A stretch of DNA of 64,000 bases from CAVVSD01 sp963837655 (GTDB lineage Bacteria; Actinomycetota; Thermoleophilia; Solirubrobacterales; Solirubrobacteraceae), in contig CAWIOK010000023.1 in NCBI GenBank assembly GCA_963837655.1, forward strand, positions 186,001-250,000, given 5' to 3'. Numbering within the stretch: the stretch's first letter is position 1; each line of letters begins with the position of its first letter. The notes beneath the pieces were generated by a model. That model ran no database searches. It was not told where the DNA came from and worked only from the letters and a program-made list of their open reading frames with translations. The position numbers and the translations under genes are program-made. Below are positions 32,911 through 41,897 of this stretch, piece by piece.

Positions 32911-33984
32911 GTGTTCAGCACAGTGGGGCGTGTCGCACTTGCTGCGGCTATCGCCGCGGCGCTGGCCCTCGTCGTGCCCTCGGTGGTCCTGGCGGGTCTG
33001 CCCGCCGATCCCCGCCTGCCGAAGCAGTGGCCGCTGTCGCCCGGCGCAGAGCTCGACGTCCCGGACGCGTGGAGCCTGGCGCGGGGCGGGGGGGTCGTCG
33101 TGGCGGTCATCGACACCGGCACCGACGTGGACCATCCGGACCTCGCGCCCAACCTGTGGGACAACCCCCGGGAGATCGCCGGCAACGGGATCGACGACGA
33201 CGCCAACGGCTACGTCGATGACGTCCACGGCGTGAACCTCTCCACCGAGGGCGGTCCGCAGGACCTCTCCGACCGCAACGGCCACGGGACGCTCGTCGCC
33301 GGCGTCATCGCGGCGGCCGCCGACCGGCGCGGCATCGTCGGGGTCGCGTATCGGTCGAAGCTCATGACCGTGAAGGTGCTCAACGCCACGGCCTCGGGGA
33401 CCATGTCGGCGGTGGCCGCCGGGATCCGCTATGCCGTCGCCAACGGCGCGCGCGTCATCAACCTGAGTCTCGGTAGCGACGATCCCGACCCCGACATCCA
33501 GAGCGCCATCGAGGAGGCAGGGGCGGCGAACGTACTCGTGGTCTGCTCCGCGGGCAACATGCACCGCGACATCGACACGGTGCCCAGCTACCCGGCGTCG
33601 CTGCCGGAGCCGAACGTCGTCGGTGTCGCGGCGTCCGCGGCCGCCGACGGTGGGCGCACGCTGACCCCGTTCACGAACTGGGGGCCGACCGCCATCCCGC
33701 TCGCCGCGCCGGGGGACCGCATCCTCACGACGTCACGCGATGGTCGCTACGCGTACGCGTGGGGCACCTCGCTGGCCGCGCCGCACGTCTCCGGCGTCGC
33801 GGCGCTGGTGGCGTCGGCCCAACCCGGGATCTCGGCGGCCGCGATGCGGTCGGCGCTGGTCAGCACCGCGGCGCCGGGCCCGCCGCCCATGCGCGTCCGC
33901 TACGTCGACGCGTTCGCCGCCGTGCGCTCCGTGACCGGAACCACGCTGCGGGCGCGCGGGGGACGCCGCGCACGCATCAACTGA
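32911..33984 (+). CDS. Secreted subtilisin-like serine protease (S8)
   Basis: A 357-residue S8 peptidase. It has a signal peptide (residues ~1-28, VALAAAIAAALALVVPSVVLA) and the catalytic triad Asp in VVAVIDTGTDVDHPD, His in RNGHGTLVAGVIAA and Ser in WGTSLAAPHVSGVAAL. The oxyanion-hole Asn is in VCSAGNMHRD. There is no long C-terminal anchor helix, so it is probably released or wall-associated. GTG start with AGGAGG nine bases upstream. The insert NPREIAGNGIDDDANGYVDD is typical of bacterial subtilases. Its substrate is unknown. Confidence 0.94.
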   Translation: MFSTVGRVALAAAIAAALALVVPSVVLAGLPADPRLPKQWPLSPGAELDVPDAWSLARGGGVVVAVIDTGTDVDHPDLAPNLWDNPREIAGNGIDDDANGYVDDVHGVNLSTEGGPQDLSDRNGHGTLVAGVIAAAADRRGIVGVAYRSKLMTVKVLNATASGTMSAVAAGIRYAVANGARVINLSLGSDDPDPDIQSAIEEAGAANVLVVCSAGNMHRDIDTVPSYPASLPEPNVVGVAASAAADGGRTLTPFTNWGPTAIPLAAPGDRILTTSRDGRYAYAWGTSLAAPHVSGVAALVASAQPGISAAAMRSALVSTAAPGPPPMRVRYVDAFAAVRSVTGTTLRARGGRRARIN

Positions 33985-34915
33985 GGTCGGCGAGCGTCGT
34001 CTTCACCGCACCCGCCGGGTCCTCGGCGTGCAGCATCACGACGACCCGGACGTCCCCATCGCGCTTCACGGCTGCGACGAGGCAGCGGCCCGCGTGGTCG
34101 GTGAAGCCCGTCTTCAGGCCGATCGTCCCCGGGTAGCGCGCGCGCAGCAGCGGGTTCGTCGTCGCCAGCCAGCGCTCGCCGATCTTGCCGATCCGGACCT
34201 TCGCGCTGCGCAGGCGGGCGATCCTCGCGATCCGCGGCTGGGCGAGGGCGTGCTCGGCGAGCTGCGCGAGGTCCTCCGCGCACGAGTGGTTGGCGACCGC
34301 CAGGCCGTACGGGTCGACGTAGTGGGTGCACGGCAGCGCCCAGTCGCGCGCGCGCTGGTTCATCATCGCGACGAACTTCCTCTGCGAACCCGCGACGTGG
34401 ACCGCGAGAGCTACCGCAGCGTCGTTGCCGGAGCTCATGAGCAGCCCGTGCAGCAGCGTCTCGACGCGCACCGATCGGCCGGCCTTCAGGTAGCCCATCC
34501 GCGATCCGTCGACCTTCGGGGCGGCCGGCGAGATCTTCACGATGTCGCGCGGCTGGGTGTTCTCGACCACGAGGATCGCCGTCATGAGCTTCGTGAGGCT
34601 CGCGATCGGCAGCACCCTCTGCGGGTCCCGCGACCAGAGAACGCGACCGCTGTCCTGCTCGAACGCCAGGCCGGACCGGATCCCCTGCCCCAGCTTCACA
34701 TGTGCGGGACTCGGTCCCAGGACGCGCACCCTCGGCAGGGTCGACGACGCCGGCTGCAGCGACGGGTCGATCGGCGCGGTGCCGGGGTCGATGAGCTCGG
34801 CGTCGGTCGCGGTCGCCGACGGGCCGGCGCCCGCGGCGTCCTTGGACCCGCCGCCGCAGCCTGCCACCGCGACAGCGATCAGCCCGGCGAGAAGGATCGA
34901 CCGGCGGGCGCGCAC
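33977..34915 (-). CDS. D-alanyl-D-alanine carboxypeptidase lipoprotein (S11)
   Basis: A 312-residue low-molecular-weight penicillin-binding protein that trims peptidoglycan side chains. A lipoprotein signal is present (ILLAGLIAVAVAGC). The active-site motifs are SxxK in IASLTKLMTAIL, SxN in LLMSSGNDAAVAL and KTG in TIGLKTGFTDHAG. The GTG at 34915 directly precedes the signal. The stop overlaps the convergent subtilase by 8 bp. It lies 29 bp downstream of the capA-like gene on the same strand, so the two may be co-transcribed. Confidence 0.93.
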   Translation of the reverse strand: MRARRSILLAGLIAVAVAGCGGGSKDAAGAGPSATATDAELIDPGTAPIDPSLQPASSTLPRVRVLGPSPAHVKLGQGIRSGLAFEQDSGRVLWSRDPQRVLPIASLTKLMTAILVVENTQPRDIVKISPAAPKVDGSRMGYLKAGRSVRVETLLHGLLMSSGNDAAVALAVHVAGSQRKFVAMMNQRARDWALPCTHYVDPYGLAVANHSCAEDLAQLAEHALAQPRIARIARLRSAKVRIGKIGERWLATTNPLLRARYPGTIGLKTGFTDHAGRCLVAAVKRDGDVRVVVMLHAEDPAGAVKTTLADLS

Positions 34916-34944
34916 CCGGCACAGTCTGCCGGGCCCGCGGACGG

Positions 34945-36063
34945 CTACAGCAGCACGGGCCGCGTGGAGACGATCCGCGCCGCTCGCAGGCGGACGCCCT
35001 CGACCCCCCGCGTGGACAGCTGCAGGCGCAGTATCCCGGTCCGCGACGCCGCAGCCGAGCCGGCGGCCCACACGAAGTTCCCCAGGCTGTAGGCGACGAG
35101 CTTGTGGGCGCCCACGCGCCGGATCGGCTGCAACACGTGGGGATGCGCTCCGATCACGGCGTCCGCCCCGGCGCCCAGTGCCGCCGTCGCGAACCCGCGC
35201 TGGCGGGCGTTCTCGGCCGTGTCGCGCTCGATGCCCCAGTGGAACGTCGCGACGACGACGTCCGACTGCCGCCGCGCTGCCCGGACCGCCGCGCGGATGC
35301 CGGGCACGGTGGCGAACGACGTCCCCGGCGAGGACGGGCCCGCGAAGAACGACGACGGGCCGATGTCGGAGAACCCGACGAACGCGATGCGCAGCCCGAG
35401 CCGGCGCACGACCCGCGGGCGGCGCGCGGCGTCCAGCGTCGCGCCCGCTCCGACGGGCACCGCGCCTGCGGACCGCACCGCCCGCACGGTGTCCAGCAGC
35501 GCCGTCGTGCCGTAGTCGCCGGCGTGGTTGTTCGCGAGGTTCAAGACGTCGAGCCCTGCGAACCGGACGACCTTGCGCAGCGCAGCGTGCGAGCCGCGGA
35601 AGTTGTAGGTCTTCGGCACCTTCGTCCCGCGCGTGGAGACGGAGCACTCGAGATTCCCGAAGGCGATGTCGGCCGACCGCAGCGTCGGCGCGACGCCCCG
35701 CCACGGATGGAGGGTCCCGTGCGCGGCCATGTCGTCGGCCACGCCGTCGCCCATGTTGATGTCCCCGACCGCGTCGAGCACGACGTCGCGCTCGCGCACG
35801 GTCACCGGGCGCGTCTGGCCGTCGGCAGCCCCCACCTCGAGCCGATAGCGGCCGCTGCGGGTGCTCGGGGCGTAGCGCAGCGAGTAGGTCCCGTCCGCGC
35901 GGACCGTGGTCGAGGCGACCGGCACGACCGCCTTGGGCGTGCGTCGGCGCAGGACCAGCGGGGCGCCGGCGAGGAACCGGCCGCGCACCGTGATCGCCGT
36001 CCCGCTCGCGACGACGGCCGGCGCGCGCACCACCAGAGGCGGCACCTGCGCCGGCACTGGCAT
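34945..36063 (-). CDS. CapA-like metallophosphatase-fold protein
   Basis: A 372-residue protein. Residues ~1-85 look like an Ig-type beta domain (RGRFLAGAPLVLRRR; DGTYSLRYAPSTRSGRYRLE). The CapA/PgsA domain follows with its metal-site motifs LDAVGDINMGDG, FGNLECSVS, LNLANNHAGDYG, VIGAHPHVLQ and YSLGNFVW. CapA proteins act in poly-gamma-glutamate or related capsule work outside the membrane. The ATG abuts the topoisomerase stop in the same frame, so no longer N-terminus exists, and no signal peptide or anchor is visible. Export route or location is therefore unclear. Confidence 0.88.
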   Translation of the reverse strand: MPVPAQVPPLVVRAPAVVASGTAITVRGRFLAGAPLVLRRRTPKAVVPVASTTVRADGTYSLRYAPSTRSGRYRLEVGAADGQTRPVTVRERDVVLDAVGDINMGDGVADDMAAHGTLHPWRGVAPTLRSADIAFGNLECSVSTRGTKVPKTYNFRGSHAALRKVVRFAGLDVLNLANNHAGDYGTTALLDTVRAVRSAGAVPVGAGATLDAARRPRVVRRLGLRIAFVGFSDIGPSSFFAGPSSPGTSFATVPGIRAAVRAARRQSDVVVATFHWGIERDTAENARQRGFATAALGAGADAVIGAHPHVLQPIRRVGAHKLVAYSLGNFVWAAGSAAASRTGILRLQLSTRGVEGVRLRAARIVSTRPVLL

Positions 36064-38307
36064 CTAGGCCGCCTGGACGTCCCCGGTCGCGGCGGGGGCG
36101 GCCTCGGTGGTCGTCGCCTCGGCCTCCTCTGCCTCCGGTGGCTTGGCGCCCTCGCGGGCCCACGGCTCATCGAACTCGACGCGCCACTTGCTGTCCTCGC
36201 CCTGCTCCAGCGCCAGGCGCGCGCGGAACGAGCGCCCGCTGCGGCCCTTGAAGCCGGTGACCGGCCGCTCGGTGCGACCCGTCGCGATGAGCTCGCGCGC
36301 GACCGCGGCGGGCAGCGTCTTGCCGGCCTTGTTCTTCCAGATCACGAAGCCGCAGCCCGGGTCCTCGCGCGACCAGCAGGAGAAGCCCTTGCGGTTCTCC
36401 TGGATGTCGTTGCCGCACACCGGGCAGGGACCGAGGTTGGCCCGTGGGATGCGGACGTCCTTGAGCTTGGCGTCGAGCTCCTGCACCGTCGCGTCGGCGA
36501 ACTTCTCGATGTCGCCCATGAACTTGGGACGCGAGTCCTCGCCGCGCTCGATGAGCGACAGCCGCCGCTCCCACTCGCCTGTGAGCCCGGGAGAGGTCAG
36601 CGCGTGCTCACCGAGCAGCCGGATGACGCTCAGGCCCTTCTCGGTCGCCACGAGCGCCCGTGCGTCGCGCTCGACGTAGCCGACGTCGATGAGGCGCTCG
36701 ATGATGGCCGCGCGCGTGGCGGGCGTGCCGATCCCGGAGTCCTTCATCGCCTCGCGCAGCTCCTCGTCGTCGAGGTCCTTGCCCGCTGCCTCCATCGCGC
36801 CGAGCAGCGAAGCGTCGGAGTAGCGCCGGGGCGGCTTGGTCTCCTTCTCCAGCGACTCGACCGTGCGCGTGTCGACCGTCTCGTCGCGCTCGAGCCGGGG
36901 CAGCTGCTGCGGGCCGCCCTCGTCGTCCTCGTCGTCGCTGCGGGCGTCGCCGCTCGCCTCGGCCTGCTCGCCGTAGACGCCGCGCCAGCCCGGCACGACG
37001 AGGATGCGGCCGCGCGTGCGGAAGATGTGCTCGGCGACCGTCGTCTCCACGCGCGTGTTCTCGAAGACCGCCTCCGGGTGGAAGACGGCGAGGAAGCGGC
37101 GGGCGACCATGTCGTAGATGCGGCGATCGTCGTCGGAGAGCTTGTCGATCGTCTGCGGCGAGTTCGTGGGGATGATCGCGTGGTGGTCGCCGACCTTGGT
37201 GTCGTCGACGACGCGCGAGAGCGGCAGGAGGTCGAGACCGAGGACGTACTTCGCGCCCTCGGCGTAGTCGCGGTTCACCGCGACGTGCTCGATGGTCGGC
37301 TTGATCTCGGCGACCATGTCGGTCGTCAGGTAGCGCGAGCTCGTCCTCGGATACGTGAGGACCTTGTGCTCCTCGTAGCAGCGCTGCGCGGCGGCCAGTG
37401 TGCGCCGGGCGGAGAACCCGAAGCGCGTGTTGGCCTCGCGCTGCAGCGACGTCAGGTCGTACAGGAGCGGCGCGCGCTCCTTGCGCGTCGTCTTCTCGAG
37501 CTTGGTGATCGTGCCCTGCTTGGCGCGGACCGCCTCGACGATGGCCGTCGCCGCGTCGGCGCTCTTCAGCCGCGGCTGCGTTCCGGCGTGGTAGCGGCCG
37601 CCGTAGACCCGCTCGCCGGTGGCGGCGAACGTCGCGTCGACGAGCCAGTACGGCTCGGGGACGAACGCGCGGATCTCCTCCTCGCGGCGGGCGATGATCG
37701 CGAGCGTCGGCGTCTGGACGCGGCCGAGCGACACGGCGCCGTCGAAGGACGAGCGCAGGCGGATCGTCGCGGCGCGCGTGGAGTTCATGCCGACGATCCA
37801 GTCGGCCTCCGAGCGCGAGCGCGCGGCGGCCTCCAGCGGCGCGTAGTCGTCGGCCGGCCGGAGGTTCTCGAACGCCGAGGTCATCGCGGACTTCGTCATC
37901 GACGAGAGCCACAGCCGCTGCACGGGCTTCTTGGCGCCGGCCTTCTCGTACAGGTAGGCGAAGATGAGCTCGCCCTCGCGGCCGGCGTCGCAGGCGTTGA
38001 CGACCTTGTCGACGTCGTCGCGCTTCAGCTCCTGCGTCACGACCGACATCTGCTTCTTGGAGCGCTCGTCGCGGACGACGAGCTTGAAGCGGTCGGGCAC
38101 GATCGGCAGATCGGCCATCCTCCACTTCTTGTACCGGGGGTCGTACTCGTCGGGCTCGGCGAGCTGCACGAGATGCCCGACGGCCCACGTCAGCACGTGC
38201 TCAGGGCCTTCGAGGTAGCCCTCGTGCTTGGCCCAGGGGCCAGGGAGGACGCGAGACAGGTCGCGCCCGACGGAGGGCTTCTCGGCGATGACGAGGGTCT
38301 TGGCCAC
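36064..38307 (-). CDS. topB: Type IA DNA topoisomerase (topoisomerase III-like)
   Basis: A 747-residue topoisomerase that passes single strands and resolves recombination intermediates. The TOPRIM domain begins TLVIAEKPSVGRDLSRVLPG, with metal residues in VVNACDAGREGELIFAYLYE. LGRVQTPTLAIIARRE is a family signature, and the catalytic Tyr is in VLTYPRTSSRYL. SGIGTPATRAAIIERLIDVG and a C-terminal zinc region (GPCPVCGN, FSCWSREDPGCGF) follow. An acidic, Ala-rich tail ends the protein. It abuts capA on the same strand. Confidence 0.94.
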   Translation of the reverse strand: MAKTLVIAEKPSVGRDLSRVLPGPWAKHEGYLEGPEHVLTWAVGHLVQLAEPDEYDPRYKKWRMADLPIVPDRFKLVVRDERSKKQMSVVTQELKRDDVDKVVNACDAGREGELIFAYLYEKAGAKKPVQRLWLSSMTKSAMTSAFENLRPADDYAPLEAAARSRSEADWIVGMNSTRAATIRLRSSFDGAVSLGRVQTPTLAIIARREEEIRAFVPEPYWLVDATFAATGERVYGGRYHAGTQPRLKSADAATAIVEAVRAKQGTITKLEKTTRKERAPLLYDLTSLQREANTRFGFSARRTLAAAQRCYEEHKVLTYPRTSSRYLTTDMVAEIKPTIEHVAVNRDYAEGAKYVLGLDLLPLSRVVDDTKVGDHHAIIPTNSPQTIDKLSDDDRRIYDMVARRFLAVFHPEAVFENTRVETTVAEHIFRTRGRILVVPGWRGVYGEQAEASGDARSDDEDDEGGPQQLPRLERDETVDTRTVESLEKETKPPRRYSDASLLGAMEAAGKDLDDEELREAMKDSGIGTPATRAAIIERLIDVGYVERDARALVATEKGLSVIRLLGEHALTSPGLTGEWERRLSLIERGEDSRPKFMGDIEKFADATVQELDAKLKDVRIPRANLGPCPVCGNDIQENRKGFSCWSREDPGCGFVIWKNKAGKTLPAAVARELIATGRTERPVTGFKGRSGRSFRARLALEQGEDSKWRVEFDEPWAREGAKPPEAEEAEATTTEAAPAATGDVQAA

Positions 38308-38331
38308 GGTGCGCGGAGCGTAGCGTCGTGC

Positions 38332-39483
38332 TCAACCCGCCGCGCACGGTCCGGTCGAGACGGCGCGGGCCGCGCCGTCCAACGCGTCGCGGACCTCCCG
38401 GTCGGGCACGGCGTATCCGCTGGCGGGTCCCGAGCCGGTGCGCGCGGCGAAGACCGTTCCCACCACCTCCCCGTCGGCGTTGACCAGCGGACCGCCGGAG
38501 TTGCCCGGCCGCACGAGCCCGCGCAGCGCGGTCATCCGCCGCTTCACGGGTCCCTGCCCGTAGGCATCCTGGCTCACGACCGTGCGGGTCGGACCGATGC
38601 GCGCCGCCCGGACGTCATAGGGGCCGTCCAGCGGGAAGCCGAGGACCGCGCCCCCCGCGCCCTCGCGCTCGACGGGCGCCATCGTCAGCGCGGGCGCGTC
38701 CAGGCGGGGCACGCGGAGGATCGCGACGTCGTCGGTCGGGTCGAACGCCACGGCCGTGGCGTCGAGCAGCGGTCCCTTGCCGCGCAGCTGGATCGTCGTG
38801 TCCGTCTGACCGGCGACGACGTGGGCGTTCGTCACCACCAGCCCCGGGCCCACGACCCACCCGGAGCCGCTCACGCCGAGACCGCAGGCGGTGCCCAGCA
38901 CGCGGACCACGGATGAGCTCGCGCGCTCGACATGAGGGTCGCGCGCGATCGCCGCGGTCGGCGGCGGGACGTCTGCGAGCGGTCCCGCGATGTCGGGGAA
39001 CGGGTCGAACCGCGCGAGCGCGTTGAGCACGGACCCGCTCGGCGGCAGGACCTGGTTGAGCTGCTGGAGGATCTGCGAGCGCTGGATCTCCTTGCGCAGG
39101 ACGCGCGCCCCGGGAGTCTGCAGCGCGACCGCCCCGGCGATCCACACCATCCCGAGCGCGACCGCGATGCTCAGCCCCGCACCGAGCAGGCCGTCGAAGA
39201 CGCCGAAGCCGGGCAGCCGCACGAGGGCGCGCAGCCGCAGGCCGAGCCCCTCCAGGCCACCGGCCAGCACCGCGCCGCCGAGTAGGGCGCCGAGGAGACC
39301 GAACAGCGGTGCGTAGGGCGACGCGCTTCCTCCGCTCAGCAACGCAGGCGCCAACCTGGTCCCGAGAAACGCTCCGGCGGCGAAGCCGATGAGCGAGAGC
39401 GCGCCCACGATGAACCCCCGCAGGAACCCAAGTGCCGCAAGAAGCGCCGTAAAGCCGAGGATCGTCCAGTCGAGGCCCGTCAT
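38332..39483 (-). CDS. marP: MarP-like membrane serine protease (CvpA plus trypsin domains)
   Basis: A 383-residue protein with four N-terminal membrane helices of the CvpA type (residues ~5-125), then a chymotrypsin-fold protease outside. The triad is His in VTNAHVVAGQTD, Asp in DPTDDVAILRV and Ser in RPGNSGGPLVNADG. Two cysteines, in GTACGLGVSG and the C-terminal TGPCAAG, could form the redox-sensitive disulfide known in mycobacterial MarP. MarP protects against acid and oxidative stress by acting on cell-wall hydrolases. The ATG at 39483 follows a CATGAT hexamer 8 nt upstream. Confidence 0.9.
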   Translation of the reverse strand: MTGLDWTILGFTALLAALGFLRGFIVGALSLIGFAAGAFLGTRLAPALLSGGSASPYAPLFGLLGALLGGAVLAGGLEGLGLRLRALVRLPGFGVFDGLLGAGLSIAVALGMVWIAGAVALQTPGARVLRKEIQRSQILQQLNQVLPPSGSVLNALARFDPFPDIAGPLADVPPPTAAIARDPHVERASSSVVRVLGTACGLGVSGSGWVVGPGLVVTNAHVVAGQTDTTIQLRGKGPLLDATAVAFDPTDDVAILRVPRLDAPALTMAPVEREGAGGAVLGFPLDGPYDVRAARIGPTRTVVSQDAYGQGPVKRRMTALRGLVRPGNSGGPLVNADGEVVGTVFAARTGSGPASGYAVPDREVRDALDGAARAVSTGPCAAG

Positions 39484-39540
39484 GCGCGTCAATCATGGCG
39501 GTGCCGCGCCACGCGCCTCCGATCCACCCTGTCGGGCAGG

Positions 39541-39546
39541 CACAAT
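39541..39546 (+). promoter_or_regulatory. -10 element of a leaderless transpeptidase gene
   Basis: CACAAT ends six bases before the ATG at 39553. There is no complementary Shine-Dalgarno at the usual distance other than a G-run that directly abuts the ATG. Consistent with a transcript starting at the start codon. Confidence 0.4.
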
Positions 39547-39552
39547 GGGGGC

Positions 39553-41298
39553 ATGGGTGCGACCCGCACAGCGCCGCGCAGGAGGCGCCGCGTTCTGCGG
39601 CTGCTCCCCGTGGTCGTCCTTGCGGGAGCCGCGTTCGCGGGCGGGATGGTCGTCGCCGCCGGCCGGGGGAACGACGAGCGCGACGTCGTGAAGCGCTTCG
39701 CCCGCGCCTGGGAGCGCGGCGACTACGGCACGATGCACGCCCAGCTCACGGCGGCGTCGGGGAAGCGTGTCCCGGTCGCGGGCTTCACGCGCCGCTACCG
39801 CTCGGCGGCCGACACCGCGACGATCGCGTCGCTGCGGACCGGACCGCCGACCCGGCCGCGGGACGGCGTCGTCGATCTCCCCGTCACCGTCCGCACACGT
39901 GTGTTCGGGACGATCCGTGGCATCGTGCAGATCCCTGTGCAGACCGGGGACGATGGGCCGCGGATCGACTGGGCGCAGCGCATGACCTTCCCCGGCCTTC
40001 GCGACGGCGAGAAGCTGCAGCGCCGCACGAACCTCCCCCAGCGCTCCGACCTGCTCGCGCGGGACGGCACGCCACTGGCTGCGGGCACGGCGCGGACGTC
40101 GTCACTGGCGTCCGCGAGCGCGATCTCCGGGGCGCTCGGACCGATCCCCGCGGAGCGCGCAGGCGAGCTGCGCGCGGAGGGCGTCCCTGCCGACGCGCAG
40201 GTCGGCACCACAGGGCTCGAGCGGATCTTCGACGATCAGCTCCGCGGCCGGCCCGGCGGCGTGCTGCGGGCCGGCAGCCGCGACCTCGGGGCCGGGATCG
40301 CCGAGCGCGCCCCGAACGTCCGCACGTCGATCGCGCCGAGCGTGCAGACGGCGGCGGTCGACGCCCTGGCCGGCCACCTCGGCGGCATCGCGGCCGTGCG
40401 CCCCGCCACCGGCGAGATCCTCGCGCTGGCCGGGATCGCCTTCTCCGGCCTGCAGCCGCCGGGCTCGACGTTCAAGATCGTGACGCTGGCGGCAGCGCTG
40501 GAGGCGAAGGTCGCCGGGCCGAACTCGACGTATCCGGTGCAGACGTCCACCACCCTCGATGGCGTGGAGCTGCAGAACGCCAACGGCGAGGCCTGCGGCG
40601 GGTCGCTCACCAACTCGTTCGCGCACTCGTGCAACTCGGTCTTCGCGCCGCTGGCCGTGAAGACCGGCGCCGACAAGCTGGTCGCCATGGCAGAGAGCTT
40701 GGGCTTCAACGAGCCGACCGGCATCCCGGGAGCCGCGACGAGCACGATCCCGCCCGCGAAGGAGATCGGCGACGACCTCGCGCTCGGCTCGACGGCGATC
40801 GGCCAGGGGCGCGTGCAGGCGACCGCGCTGCAGATGAGCTGGATCGCGTCGACGATCGGGCGCCGTGGCCGCCGGCCGCGGCTGACGCTGGAGGCGAGTC
40901 CCGGCGGCCGCCGGTGGGATCGCGTCATGCGCCAGTCGACCGCGAGCCAGGTCACGAAGATGATGACCGCCGTCGTGGCGCAGGGAACCGGCACCGCCGC
41001 GGCGATCGACGGCGTGCGGGTCGCAGGCAAGACCGGGACGGCCGAGCTCAAGAGCACGCAGCGGCCCGAGTGCCGGACGACGCCGCCCGAGCAGGGCACG
41101 GCCGCGACGCCGGCCCAGCCGCCGGCGGACTGCCCTCAGGCCAACGACCCGTCGGACACCGACGCCTGGTTCTCGGCGTTCGCGCCGGCGGGCGAGCCCC
41201 GCATCGCGGTCGGCGTCCTCGTCGTCGGAGCGGGAGCCGGGGGCGACACCGCCGCGCCGATGGCGCGGTCGGTGATGGAAGCCGGCCTGAAGAACTAG
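39553..41298 (+). CDS. Penicillin-binding transpeptidase with NTF2-like domain
   Basis: A 581-residue class B-type PBP that cross-links peptidoglycan. One N-terminal membrane anchor is present (residues ~14-36), then an NTF2-like MecA_N domain (NDERDVVKRFARAWERGDYG), a linker/dimerisation part with RSDLLARDGTPLA, and the transpeptidase. Motifs: SxxK at Ser305 (PPGSTFKIVTLAA), SxN in FAHSCNSVFAPLA, and KTG in VAGKTGTAELKS. A Cys-containing loop inserted after KTG (PECRTTPPEQ, PADCPQAN) is unusual and could form a disulfide. Divergent from the MarP-like gene. Confidence 0.93.
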   Translation: MGATRTAPRRRRRVLRLLPVVVLAGAAFAGGMVVAAGRGNDERDVVKRFARAWERGDYGTMHAQLTAASGKRVPVAGFTRRYRSAADTATIASLRTGPPTRPRDGVVDLPVTVRTRVFGTIRGIVQIPVQTGDDGPRIDWAQRMTFPGLRDGEKLQRRTNLPQRSDLLARDGTPLAAGTARTSSLASASAISGALGPIPAERAGELRAEGVPADAQVGTTGLERIFDDQLRGRPGGVLRAGSRDLGAGIAERAPNVRTSIAPSVQTAAVDALAGHLGGIAAVRPATGEILALAGIAFSGLQPPGSTFKIVTLAAALEAKVAGPNSTYPVQTSTTLDGVELQNANGEACGGSLTNSFAHSCNSVFAPLAVKTGADKLVAMAESLGFNEPTGIPGAATSTIPPAKEIGDDLALGSTAIGQGRVQATALQMSWIASTIGRRGRRPRLTLEASPGGRRWDRVMRQSTASQVTKMMTAVVAQGTGTAAAIDGVRVAGKTGTAELKSTQRPECRTTPPEQGTAATPAQPPADCPQANDPSDTDAWFSAFAPAGEPRIAVGVLVVGAGAGGDTAAPMARSVMEAGLKN

Positions 41299-41304
41299 TA
41301 CCGG

Positions 41305-41862
41305 CTAGACGTCGAGCGGGACTTCGGCGCGCCCGGCGACGCCGGGCTGCGTGATGACGAACGTCATCGGCCGGTTCTCGAACGACTCGAGCTTCACCCG
41401 GAACAGCAGCAGCGACCCTCGGATGGGGCCGTTGTAGGCGGGCGACCCCGGCGTCGGGATCATCTGCTGATGGCCCAGCGCCTCCGGCACGTACCGGAAG
41501 ACGTTGGTGTTGTCGAGCGACACGGGCTTGTACACGTTGTCCTGCGTGTCATGGATCTCGAACTGCGAGGTCGACCGCTTGGGCACGTCGCCCGGGTTGT
41601 AGACGCGGACGAACACGGCGAACCACGTGTCGTCGCGGCCGGGCGGCACCGAGTCCGCGGGAGTCGTGCCCCGGACGTAGTAGCCGTCCTCGACGTCGTA
41701 CGGGTTGAGCTGGCGCGAGATCTGCACCTGGTACTGCAGGCCGCCGAGCTGGAGGTAGGTCGCCTCGGTGTCGCCCTCGGAGGCGGGCTCGTCCGCCTTC
41801 CCACAGGCGTTGAGCGCGAGGCCGGCGAGCAGGACAGCGAGGAGCACGAGGGGTCGGCGCAT
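41305..41862 (-). CDS. Putative lipoprotein of unknown function
   Basis: A 185-residue lipoprotein with signal and lipobox (LLAGLALNAC, Cys20). The mature part is mainly beta (YLQLGGLQYQVQISRQLNPY; DTWFAVFVRVYNPGDVPKR; FEIHDTQDNVYKPV), resembling the DUF4352/telokin-like Ig folds that decorate surface lipoproteins. No catalytic motif. TAAGAT lies 9 nt before the ATG, suggesting a nearly leaderless transcript. Convergent with the transpeptidase gene, 6 bp apart. Confidence 0.82.
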   Translation of the reverse strand: MRRPLVLLAVLLAGLALNACGKADEPASEGDTEATYLQLGGLQYQVQISRQLNPYDVEDGYYVRGTTPADSVPPGRDDTWFAVFVRVYNPGDVPKRSTSQFEIHDTQDNVYKPVSLDNTNVFRYVPEALGHQQMIPTPGSPAYNGPIRGSLLLFRVKLESFENRPMTFVITQPGVAGRAEVPLDV

Positions 41863-41897
41863 GGGCGCGGGATCTTAGCTGTCGGGACGGCAGAGGC

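Noticed and set aside
35104..38916. A 1270-codon open frame on the plus strand
   Set aside because: It is antisense to topoisomerase III, CapA and the MarP-like gene, all of which have clear motifs. Its translation is Arg/Gly/Asp-rich with no motif, as expected from codon bias in GC-rich DNA.
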